DNA of 64,000 nucleotides. Origin: Micromonospora sp. RP3T. Lineage in GTDB: Bacteria > Actinomycetota > Actinomycetes > Mycobacteriales > Micromonosporaceae. The position numbers and the translations under genes are program-made. Each line of letters starts with the position of its first letter. Within the stretch, counting starts at the first letter, position 1. A model generated the notes under the pieces. It saw only the letters and a program-made list of their open reading frames with translations. It was not told the DNA's origin and made no database searches. The stretch spans positions 1-64,000 of the forward strand of contig NZ_PYPS01000035.1 of the NCBI RefSeq assembly GCF_003027925.1, given 5' to 3'. Below, piece by piece: positions 57,142 through 64,000 of the stretch.

Positions 57142-57976
57142 CTCGCTGCCGATCACCTCAGTGTGGCTGACCTGCCAGATCCCCGCCCGCGATCAGCGGC
57201 GCGGCCGGTACGCTCCGACGACATCTAGCCATCCGGCCAAGATGCTGCCCCATGCTGCCGCCCATGCCATCGACATTTACAGCCGGCCGGGGGATCTGGT
57301 GTTCGACCCGATGTGCGGGGCCGGGACCACCCTGGTCGAGGCCATGCACCTCGGCCGTCATGGACTCGGCATCGACATCGAACCGCGCTACACCGCCGTC
57401 GCCGAGGCCAACATCGCTCTTGCCGCTGAGCAGAACGCCCCTGGAAGCGGGCGGGTGGTCACCGGCGACGCCACCGGCCTGCTCGACCTGGTGCCGGCCG
57501 CCATCGTCGGCCAAGTCGCACTCGTGCTCACCTCGCCGCCCTATGGCCGCGGTACTCATGGACTGGTCCAGACGACGAGCGCCGGCGTGCGCAAGCGGCA
57601 CCACCACTACGGGGACCGGCAGAGCGGCAACCTCGCCTACGGTGGCTGGTCGCGTCTACTCGACGGGTTCGCCGCGATCCTCGCCGCCAGCTACCGGCTT
57701 CTGCGCCCCGGCGGGATCGTCGTGATCACCTGCCGGCCGGTGCGCCGCCAGCGCGACGACCTGATAGACCTGCCGGGCGAACTGCTCACCGTCGCCCGGT
57801 CGGTCGGGCTGATCCCGGTGCAGCGGTGCGCCGCGATGCTCGCCGCTGTCCGCGACGGGCAGATCGTCCACCGAGCCAACATGTTCGTGCTGCTGGCTGT
57901 GCGCCGCGCCCGCGACGACGGCATTCCCATGCACTTGATCGCGCACGAGGACGTCCTCGTGCTACGGCGACCATAG
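57134..57976 (+). CDS. DNA methyltransferase, TSPPY type
   Basis: A 280-aa amino-methyltransferase. The order is target or N-terminal region, SAM motif LVFDPMCGAGTTLVEAMHLG near 55-74, GIDIEPRYTAVAE, catalytic TSPPYGRGTHG near 135-145, and LLRPGGIVVITCRPVRR near 193-209. TSPPY is typical of N4-cytosine enzymes, though N6-adenine activity cannot be excluded. No restriction endonuclease is adjacent, so it could be a solitary methylase protecting the element or regulating it. Confidence 0.85.
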   Translation: MSDSLPITSVWLTCQIPARDQRRGRYAPTTSSHPAKMLPHAAAHAIDIYSRPGDLVFDPMCGAGTTLVEAMHLGRHGLGIDIEPRYTAVAEANIALAAEQNAPGSGRVVTGDATGLLDLVPAAIVGQVALVLTSPPYGRGTHGLVQTTSAGVRKRHHHYGDRQSGNLAYGGWSRLLDGFAAILAASYRLLRPGGIVVITCRPVRRQRDDLIDLPGELLTVARSVGLIPVQRCAAMLAAVRDGQIVHRANMFVLLAVRRARDDGIPMHLIAHEDVLVLRRP

Positions 57977-58409
57977 ACGCCTGCGTGGGCGGCGCCGCCG
58001 AGCTACCAGCGTCGCGGCGGTTGGGCTGTCAGGACCTGACAGATAGCCAGTTCTGACACGTCGGGCCCTGCCTCCGGGAGGCCGAATAGCCTGAGGGCTC
58101 ATTCTTTTCTCTTCCTCTCGCGCTCGTCTGACGCATCCGCGACGGCATCGCGCCCACCACTCCCGGTCGGCCGCCACCGCCAGCCTCAGAACACCGCAAC
58201 AATCAAGCCCGCTCGCGCCTTGTTGGCGATCGGGCGGCCCCATCCGTCGGTCAGGCGGCCACCACTCGAGTGGCCGCCTGCTGCCGTACGTCACCAGCCG
58301 GCAGTCGCCAGCGGTACCACCAGCTGGCAGCAGGGCTACGCAACCCGCCCGGGCCGCATGCCGTCGGCAATCCCATCCCCTCGACCCAAGTCACATCGTG
58401 GAGGTCATC
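57977..58409. promoter_or_regulatory. Intergenic region with a perfect CTGTCAG-GAC-CTGACAG dyad
   Basis: No gene seen in 433 bases. A perfect 7-3-7 palindrome CTGTCAGGACCTGACAG lies at 58026-58042, with TTCTGACACG just after at 58051-58060. It precedes the DUF4192 gene and may control it. The pyrimidine-rich stretch 58102-58120 is likely untranslated leader. Confidence 0.5.
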
Positions 58410-59444
58410 GTGTCGTCACCCGAGAACAAAGTGACAGTCCGCTCGCCAGCCGATCTGGCCGCTGCAGTGCCCTATCTCATCGGCTTTCATCCCAGTGACG
58501 GCAGCGCCGTCGTCATCGCCTGCAACGACCGACACATCGTCTTCGCCGCCCGCGGGGACCTGCCTACCGGCGCAGAGCACCCACACCAACTGGACGCCTT
58601 CGCCGATCAGCTCATCCCCGTCGTGCAGCGGCAACAACCGCTCACCCACGTGGTGATCATCGGCTACGGCACGCCGGACCCCATCGACACGGCGCTGCGC
58701 GCCCTCAGCGACGCCTTCGTCGCCGCCGGACTGACCGTCCTCGACCTGCTGCGCATCGCCGGGGATCGCCTGTTCAGCCTGATCTGCGCCAACCCTGCCT
58801 GCTGCCCGCCCCAGGGAACCCCGTTCGACCCCATCGCATCAACGGTGGCCGTCCGAGCGACCATCGCGGGCGTCGTGGTTCGACCCGATCGGGCGTCGGT
58901 CGCTAACCGGATCACCCCGGTCGGTGGCGCCGCACGCGACGCCATCCAACGGGCCAGCCGCGAGGCGCACCTCCGACTGGAGGGATTGCACGCCGCCGGC
59001 GGCACCGCAGTGTATGAGGCCGGCGAGCAGGCCGTCCGCAACGCGCTCGGACGGCACGACGCGGGAGCGCGACTCACCAATGACGAGGTGGCGTGGCTGA
59101 CCACGTTGCTGGTCGACCTTGATATCCGGGGCCTCGCCGTCGGACTCACCAAGCCACACAGCCGGCACGTCGACTTCTGGGCCGACATTACCCGCCGCGC
59201 CGACGAGCCGCTCGTACCGGCGCCGGCCACCCTGCTCGCCGTCACCGCCTGGCGCTGCGGCGACGGCGTCCTCGCCGCCATGGCCGCCGAACACGCCCTC
59301 GGTATCGACAGCAGCTACCAGCTCGCCGAGACGATCCTTCAAGCCCTACAGGCCGGGGTGCCCCCGACCGTCATCGAGGAGGTCCTCGCCGACGTCGACT
59401 CCGAAACGCCCGCACTGCCCGACGACCCGATGGAACAGGAGTAA
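58410..59444 (+). CDS. DUF4192 family protein
   Basis: A 344-aa protein of the actinobacterial DUF4192 family, recognised by the N-terminus VTVRSPADLAAAVPYLIGFH PSDGS and the ending with repeated Trp/Ala-rich helices (LLAVTAWRCGDGVLAAMAAE). GTG 58410 is chosen because GGAGG sits five bases upstream; GTG 58398 would add four residues. Genes of this family are found on actinobacterial elements and chromosomes; function unknown. The next gene begins 5 bases after the stop. Confidence 0.85.
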   Translation: MSSPENKVTVRSPADLAAAVPYLIGFHPSDGSAVVIACNDRHIVFAARGDLPTGAEHPHQLDAFADQLIPVVQRQQPLTHVVIIGYGTPDPIDTALRALSDAFVAAGLTVLDLLRIAGDRLFSLICANPACCPPQGTPFDPIASTVAVRATIAGVVVRPDRASVANRITPVGGAARDAIQRASREAHLRLEGLHAAGGTAVYEAGEQAVRNALGRHDAGARLTNDEVAWLTTLLVDLDIRGLAVGLTKPHSRHVDFWADITRRADEPLVPAPATLLAVTAWRCGDGVLAAMAAEHALGIDSSYQLAETILQALQAGVPPTVIEEVLADVDSETPALPDDPMEQE

Positions 59445-59449
59445 AGATC

Positions 59450-59902
59450 ATGGACCCCGTTCGCGCCATCTTGCTGGCCCTCGCCCGCACCGCGAAAGAA
59501 GCCCAGCTGCGCTGGCATGCCGAGCGTGCCGCCCTGCGCGCCCGCGGCGAAACACCCACCCACGGCAACGCGTGGCCCTACAGCGTCCAAGCCGACCTCT
59601 GCCTGATCACCGCCATCACCGCAGCCGACCTGCCCGCGCACTTCCGTCTCTACGACACTTCGCTGTCCCGAGACCCCCTCGCCGCAGCTGCGCAACTGTG
59701 CGAGGTCGCCTCCGCCTACGACCACAGCGGCCCGATCGAGGCCGAACACGAAGTCGCCCGCCTGGCCTACAAGCAGGCCTTCGCCGAACCACTCACCCCA
59801 CAGGAACAGCACTACGTCGTCCTGCTCGCCAGCCTCCCCACCGCACGCCGAGACAAGATCATCGAGGCAGCGGAGGAACGCATCCGGCACCGTCCGGCTT
59901 GA
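59450..59902 (+). CDS. Small helical hypothetical protein
   Basis: A 150-aa soluble, mostly helical protein (MDPVRAILLALARTAKEAQL to KIIEAAEERIRHRPA). AGGAG lies within the end of the DUF4192 gene, eight bases before the ATG, so the two are co-translated. No family recognised. Confidence 0.7.
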   Translation: MDPVRAILLALARTAKEAQLRWHAERAALRARGETPTHGNAWPYSVQADLCLITAITAADLPAHFRLYDTSLSRDPLAAAAQLCEVASAYDHSGPIEAEHEVARLAYKQAFAEPLTPQEQHYVVLLASLPTARRDKIIEAAEERIRHRPA

Positions 59903-60135
59903 GCCCCAGCTCGCCGCGACGCCTGCCGCCAGGGAGGTCAGTCTCCCGTCGCGCCCACCCCAGTACGCGGCTGACAGGCCCGAGCAGCGCCAGCCCTCCC
60001 TCGGGGTCCAAGAGCAGGAGAGTACGACGCCGGAGAACCAGTGCCGCTGGCGATCTCCGGGCCAGCCTTCGGCGGCCAGCAGGTCGTCGGAGGCATCGAC
60101 TCGGCAACGTCGCGAGGTCTCCACGAAGGGAATCC

Positions 60136-60413
60136 ATGAGTCTCTACACCTCATACCCAAGCCGGGCTTCGACCGGTACACGATCCAGGTCGGCTGGAGC
60201 CCACACCGCACCTACGTCGCCACCCTCGTCGACTTCACCTGGGGCCCCGTGACCGAACCCGAACGCCAACCCCACGTCATCCACTTCGGCCGGGTCGAGA
60301 CCATTCTCGACCCGGCCGAAGTGCTCTCGGCCCCTGAGCCCTCCGCCGAAATCACCACCGACCTCTCGGCCAGCCTCCGCGTCGACCAGGCCAAACACCC
60401 GGTACGCCGCTGA
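60136..60413 (+). pseudogene. Small gene with an early frameshift
   Basis: ATG 60136 with a GAAGGGA site begins MSLYTSYPS, but the protein-like sequence PKPGFDRYTIQVGWSPHRTY, then VATLVDFTWGPVTEPERQ and HFGRVETILDPAEVLSA, lies in another frame to a TGA at 60411. That second frame has no ATG, GTG or TTG before it. One missing base or two extra bases near 60151-60158 would restore a protein of about 92 aa. A sequencing error or a true lesion cannot be told apart. Confidence 0.6.
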
Positions 60414-60597
60414 CACCACCTCGCGACCAGCCACGAGGTGAAGGGCTGCTGTCGTACCTCAGGTGCGGTTCGAGGTGGCGCTGTCCGGCGCCGCCGGCCT
60501 GACCCTGGCCCGAACGCTCTCGCCACCAGTGCTGCGAATCCTTGCGGGCCGCCGCGGGATAGCCGGTGGAGCCGAGCATCCGGCAAGAACCGAAACC

Positions 60598-60669
60598 GGC
60601 CCGCCACTGGCGGGCCGTCGCCATATCAGGACCCGGGACGCGCCGCCTGCAAACGTCCGCGTCCCGGGT
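60598..60669 (+). promoter_or_regulatory. Two-hairpin leader before the GGDEF gene
   Basis: Hairpin 1: GGCCCGCC/GGCGGGCC at 60598-60616, loop ACT. Hairpin 2: perfect 12-bp ACCCGGGACGCG (60631-60642) with CGCGTCCCGGGT (60658-60669). The AAAGGAGGA ribosome site begins about ten bases later. It could be a terminator of the preceding unit or a regulatory leader of the GGDEF gene. Confidence 0.5.
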
Positions 60670-60691
60670 TCTCCATCAAAGGAGGACCCCA

Positions 60692-61375
60692 GTGTCCCGA
60701 CCACTGCTCATGATCGCCACCGCCGCGGTGGCCTACACCCTGGGCCGGCTCACTGCCTGGCCGACCATCCGCCGCCTACGCCACCAACTCGCTGACACCC
60801 ACCGCTCGATGCTCCACGACCCTCTCACCGGCATGCTCAACCGCGCCGGCCTCCACGCCGCCCACGCCGCCCTCGCCGAACAAGCTCCCGCTCAGCCGAT
60901 CACCGTCGCCCTGATCGACCTCGACGACTTCAAAACCCTCAACGACACCCATGGCCACGACCACGGCGACGACCTCCTCATCGCCATCGGCGAGCGCATC
61001 ACAGACCTCGCCGCCTGCCACGGCGGCGCCGCCGCACGGCTCGCCGGCGACGAATACGCCGTCCTTCTACCCACCCACGCTGGTGGCCCGGATCGCATCG
61101 CCGACGCGTTCGCGACGATCATCGCCGAGCCTGTCCTCCTCGACGCCAATAAGCACTCCGTTACCGCCAGCATCGGCCTAGCCCTCGTCGAAGCTACCGA
61201 CCCGCTTACCGATGTCGCGCTTCACCGGGCCGACGTCGCCATGTACCACGCCAAGCGCAACGGGCGGAACCGCCACGCCACTTACCAGCCAGGCATGACC
61301 ATGCCACCCGCACCCCACCGCCGCGGACCACGCCTGCGCGACCGCCGCCGCCCGATCGACGGAACCCCAGCATGA
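60692..61375 (+). CDS. GGDEF-domain protein with AGDEY signature
   Basis: A 227-aa protein: one N-terminal transmembrane helix (LLMIATAAVAYTLGRLTAW) and a GGDEF domain. Recognisable parts are DPLTGMLNRAGLHAAHAAL near 45-63, LIDLDDFKTLNDTHGHDHGD near 85-104, and the active-site loop RLAGDEYAVLLP near 130. The signature is AGDEY instead of GGDEF, a variant seen in some active enzymes. The metal Asp in LIDLDDF is intact, so c-di-GMP synthesis is possible but unproven. GTG 60692 follows a strong GGAGGA site. It overlaps the next gene (ATGA). Confidence 0.85.
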   Translation: MSRPLLMIATAAVAYTLGRLTAWPTIRRLRHQLADTHRSMLHDPLTGMLNRAGLHAAHAALAEQAPAQPITVALIDLDDFKTLNDTHGHDHGDDLLIAIGERITDLAACHGGAAARLAGDEYAVLLPTHAGGPDRIADAFATIIAEPVLLDANKHSVTASIGLALVEATDPLTDVALHRADVAMYHAKRNGRNRHATYQPGMTMPPAPHRRGPRLRDRRRPIDGTPA

Positions 61376-62682
61376 TTACCCCACCCCCCGAGGAGATGGC
61401 CTGCCGCACCTGCCTGGTCCCGCTCAACACCCTCGGCACCCCACCCACCCACGTCCACCCGGTCCACCTCGCCACCGACGGACACGCCCCCGCCCCCGTC
61501 CCGGTCAGCCACCTCGCCACCGTCCGCCGGACCTGCGACTTCTGCGGCGACCCTTACCCGATCTGGACGCTTAACGGCGGCAACGTCACCGCCGTCGCCA
61601 TCGCCTCCAGCGCCACCGTGGTGCAGAACTTCGGCGAGACGTGGGCAGCATGCGCCACCTGCCAAACCCACATCGACGACGGCCACCCAAACCTGGTCGT
61701 CGACCGCGCCGTCCAAGCCCTCGGCGTCGGTACCAACCCGGAGGTGCGAGGGCGTATCGAGGAGCTGCACCTGGCGTTCCTCGACGACCGCCTCCCCGGC
61801 CGCACGCTCCTCACCACGACTCCCTGGCCGGCGGCATTCATCACGGCGAAGGACCTGCCCAAGGTGCGCGACCGGCTCGCTCACTTCTATCTAGGCAGCG
61901 ACGATCTGCCTGCCGCGCTCGGGTTTACCGGGACACGAGGCCAGATCGCTGACGGACTCGACCAGTCGCGCCTCTACTGGATCGATGACGACTTCACCGA
62001 TCTCGCCGAACACGCCGCCACCCAACTCACCGACCTCACCATCGGCCACGACACCGGTCCACCGGCCAACGTATTCATCACCTGGTCACGGCCCGTGACC
62101 CAACACCAAATCACCGCCGCCTCCTGGACCGTGGCCAACGACGGCTGGCAGCTGGTCCTCTACCGGGCCATCGGGGCCGGCCTCGACGGCAAACCCCTGC
62201 AACGGCTCCGCGAGCAAGTCGGCTGGCTCGTACCCATGGCCACCGCCCACCTCACCGAACAGCAACCGATTGATGCCGGCCACCTCGCGGCCACCCTGAT
62301 CACCACCTGGCTGCTGATCACGCAAAAGGCCGCAGAGATCGACATCCCGAAAGTCGACAAGGCCGTCGCTAAGGCCTACGCCCGTACCAAGCGAGACCAA
62401 CCAGAGGTACGCGTCGTCAGGATCCGCGGCCGACACAGCAGCCCAAGCGGAGCACCAGCACCGACGCCAAGAGGGCAAGGACGCCGCCAGAGCAGCCGGT
62501 TCTGGGTCTCCGGCCACTGGCGCAACCAAGCCCACGGACCAGGCCGATCGCTTCGCCGCCCGGTCTACATCAACCCATTCCTGAAAGGTCCAGCCGAATC
62601 ACCGGTGAAGACCAGCAGCACCGTTCGCATGCTCAGCACCCACAAACCGCAGGGTGACGGGCCGACACCACGACCAGCATGA
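61372..62682 (+). CDS. Element-encoded protein with zinc-finger-like CxxC pairs
   Basis: A 436-aa protein starting ATG 61372 inside the GGDEF gene stop. CxxC pairs near 11-14 (CRTC), 55-58 (CDFC) and 93-96 (CATC) could make zinc sites. The middle is helical. The C-terminus (RFWVSGHWRNQAHGPGRSL, RRPVYINPFLKGP) resembles a tail found in actinobacteriophage and ICE proteins of unknown role. Coupled with the GGDEF gene, possibly its effector; this is inference. Confidence 0.75.
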   Translation: MITPPPEEMACRTCLVPLNTLGTPPTHVHPVHLATDGHAPAPVPVSHLATVRRTCDFCGDPYPIWTLNGGNVTAVAIASSATVVQNFGETWAACATCQTHIDDGHPNLVVDRAVQALGVGTNPEVRGRIEELHLAFLDDRLPGRTLLTTTPWPAAFITAKDLPKVRDRLAHFYLGSDDLPAALGFTGTRGQIADGLDQSRLYWIDDDFTDLAEHAATQLTDLTIGHDTGPPANVFITWSRPVTQHQITAASWTVANDGWQLVLYRAIGAGLDGKPLQRLREQVGWLVPMATAHLTEQQPIDAGHLAATLITTWLLITQKAAEIDIPKVDKAVAKAYARTKRDQPEVRVVRIRGRHSSPSGAPAPTPRGQGRRQSSRFWVSGHWRNQAHGPGRSLRRPVYINPFLKGPAESPVKTSSTVRMLSTHKPQGDGPTPRPA

Positions 62683-62692
62683 CCTGATGCCG

Positions 62693-62725
62693 GTGGTGGC
62701 AGGAGACTTTGTCGCCTGCCACCAC
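62693..62725 (+). terminator. Terminator after the GGDEF/zinc-protein operon
   Basis: Perfect 11-bp inverted repeat GTGGTGGCAGG (62693-62703) with CCTGCCACCAC (62715-62725), ten bases after the stop. Confidence 0.8.
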
Positions 62726-62891
62726 ATCGTCAGTAGGTCACCGGCCAGCCGAGACGCCTGCATCGACACCTGTGAGGAGGGTACGGATGTCGATCGACAG
62801 GGCCACGTCAGGTGCCGCTGCTCTCTGGATCGGTTCAACTACTGTAAGCTTTCCTCATCTCGGGGGAGGTATTCAGCGCTGCAAAGTCATT

Positions 62892-63823
62892 TCATGCTGC
62901 GGTCATGCGTCGCGGACGCTGTCCGCGACGGGTCTGCTGCACCGACAGGTGACAGGTGTAGTCACACGGCCTGACTGGCCGGTGGTGCATGATGGTCTCG
63001 AATTCAACGGGGGCCAACCGGGACAACGACCGCTGGCGTCTGCGGCGGTGGTAGGTCCGTTCGATCCAGGTCACAATCGCGATCCGGAGTTGATCCCGGG
63101 TGGCCCGTGATCGCCGGTTGAGGACGTTGTTCTGCAGGAGTCCGAAGAAGGATTCCATGGCGGCGTTGTCGCCGGCGGCGCCGACACGGCCCATCGATCC
63201 GGCCATCCGGTGGCGGTGGAGGGCTCGGATGAATTTCCTGGACCGGAATTGGGATCTGCGGTCGGTGTGCAGGATGCAGCCGGCAGATCACCGCGTCTGG
63301 CGGCGGCGTTGTCCAGTGCGGCGACGGCCAGGCGGGACTTCATCTGCGAGTCGATGGAGTAGCCGACGATCCGGTGGGACCAGACGTCCTTGATCGCGCA
63401 CAGGTAGAGCTTACCCTCGCCGGTGCGGTGTTCGGTGATGTCGGCCAGCGACAGCCGGTTCGGGCCGTCGGCGGTGAAGTCCCGCTTCACGAGGTCGTCA
63501 TGCACGGGTGGGCCTACCTTGCGGCCCTTGCCACGCTTCTTGCGCTTGCCGAATGCGCTCCACCAGCCGTTGCCCGAGCAGATCCGCCACGCGGTGCGGT
63601 CGGCCATCGGCTGGCCGGCGTCGCGGGCCTCGTCGACGAGGAACCGGTAGCCGAACTCCGGATCGTCGCGGTAGGCGTCGAACAGCGCGTTGGCCCGATA
63701 CGCCGCCACCTCCTCGGCGCTGCTGACGGGTCGGGCCAGCCACCGGTAGTAGGGCTGACGAGCGATGTTCAATACCCGGCACGTCACCGCCACGGGGATC
63801 CCGTCGGCGGCCAGCTCGCTCAC
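62892..63823 (-). pseudogene. IS3 transposase orfB, frameshifted
   Basis: GTG 63823 opens an rve-type transposase: MSELAADGIPVAVTCRVLNI, YRDDPEFGYRFLVDEARDAG, LSLADITEHRTGEGKLYLCA (first Asp) and SRLAVAALDNAAARRGDLP. A base is missing near 63290, after which the next frame continues CILHTDRRSQFRSRKFIRAL (second Asp) and NAAMESFFGLLQNNVLNRR (Glu). The DDE residues thus exist but in different frames, so a full transposase is not made unless ribosomes shift. The second frame closes at 62892, past the likely IS end. Confidence 0.85.
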
Positions 63824-64000
63824 GAGCGGGTAGAGCCTTTTCCCGGCAGATGCGCCTGCGACAAGTAGGCCGCGGCCCGGCGCAGGACTTCGTTCTCCTG
63901 CTCCAACAACCTGATCCGCTTACGCGCCTCGCGCAGCTCGGCCGACTCGCTGCCGGCCGTTCCGGGGGCGGCGCCGTCGTCGACGTCGGCTTGGCGCAGC
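62931..64000 (-). mobile_element. IS3-family insertion sequence, partial
   Basis: Two overlapping minus-strand frames (orfA end and orfB) make an IS3-type transposase. The downstream end lies near 62931-62965, where TGCACCGACAGGTGACAGG could be part of the terminal inverted repeat; the other end is beyond 64000. Target duplications cannot be checked. Confidence 0.8.
63820..64000 (-). CDS. IS3 transposase orfA, C-terminal part (cut by window)
   Basis: The end of an HTH-type OrfA: AELREARKRIRLLEQENEVL, then RRAAAYLSQAHLPGK, the leucine-zipper segment typical before the OrfA stop. The stop overlaps the orfB GTG by 4 nt, the usual arrangement for OrfAB coupling by -1 frameshifting or reinitiation. 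The N-terminal HTH is outside the window. Confidence 0.85.
   Translation of the reverse strand, partial: LRQADVDDGAAPGTAGSESAELREARKRIRLLEQENEVLRRAAAYLSQAHLPGKGSTRS

Noticed and set aside
62683-64000. Right attachment site (copy of the tRNA-Pro 3' end)
   Set aside because: I looked for the GGTTCGAATCC and CGTCCCGA pieces in the right part of the window and found none; GAATTC-containing sequence near 63000 belongs to the transposase.

Overview
The window is GC-rich actinobacterial DNA and most resembles a Micromonosporaceae chromosome (Micromonospora or a close relative). Evidence: the 5S rRNA sequence, very high GC at third codon positions, frequent GTG/TTG starts with 4-nt stop/start overlaps, and a core gene order that matches Mycobacterium tuberculosis Rv1691-Rv1713 with lineage-specific insertions.

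Region 1 (1-29.1 kb, core chromosome, almost all on +): the end of an rRNA operon (5S), an RGG-rich TPR protein, a HAD phosphatase, tlyA, nadK, recN, steA/steB, a four-gene envelope cassette (MraY-like, MurJ-like, GT4, membrane phosphatase-like), pyrG, NUDIX, ald, xerD, parA-like, scpA, scpB, a RluB-type pseudouridine synthase, cmk and der. Envelope assembly, chromosome segregation and condensation, nucleotide supply and ribosome maturation are packed together. The block ends at a terminator and a tRNA-Pro(GGG).

Region 2 (29.1 kb to at least 62.9 kb): an integrative conjugative element inserted at the tRNA-Pro 3' end. Next to the tRNA lie a tyrosine integrase and a small excisionase-type HTH gene. 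Then comes a divergent pair: a membrane-fused Hsp70/actin-like protein facing a membrane LysM protein with a BTAD regulator domain. A cargo patch follows (36.2-37.9 kb: broken HAD gene, small CxxC protein, cREC-type receiver). A long minus-strand block (52.2 to 38.0 kb) holds the transfer machinery: pilin-like, VirB6-like, PrgI, VirB4, VirD4/TraD-like, replication-relaxation protein, several unknowns, a DUF932 protein and a lysozyme/NlpC-P60 cell-wall hydrolase. Beyond it are decayed fragments, an orphan 438-aa helical protein, a DNA methyltransferase beside a degenerate partner, a DUF4192 protein, a GGDEF protein and a zinc-motif protein. No relaxase and no second attachment site are visible, so the element probably runs past the window.

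Region 3 (62.9-64 kb): an IS3-family insertion sequence with a frameshifted orfB, cut by the window end.

The most interesting unexplained signals are a CTGACAG/CTGTCAG motif recurring in the element's intergenic regions, often as a dyad; the Hsp70-membrane/LysM-BTAD pair; the degenerate partner of the DNA methyltransferase; two nested palindromes embedded in frame inside scpB; and a structured leader before the GGDEF gene.
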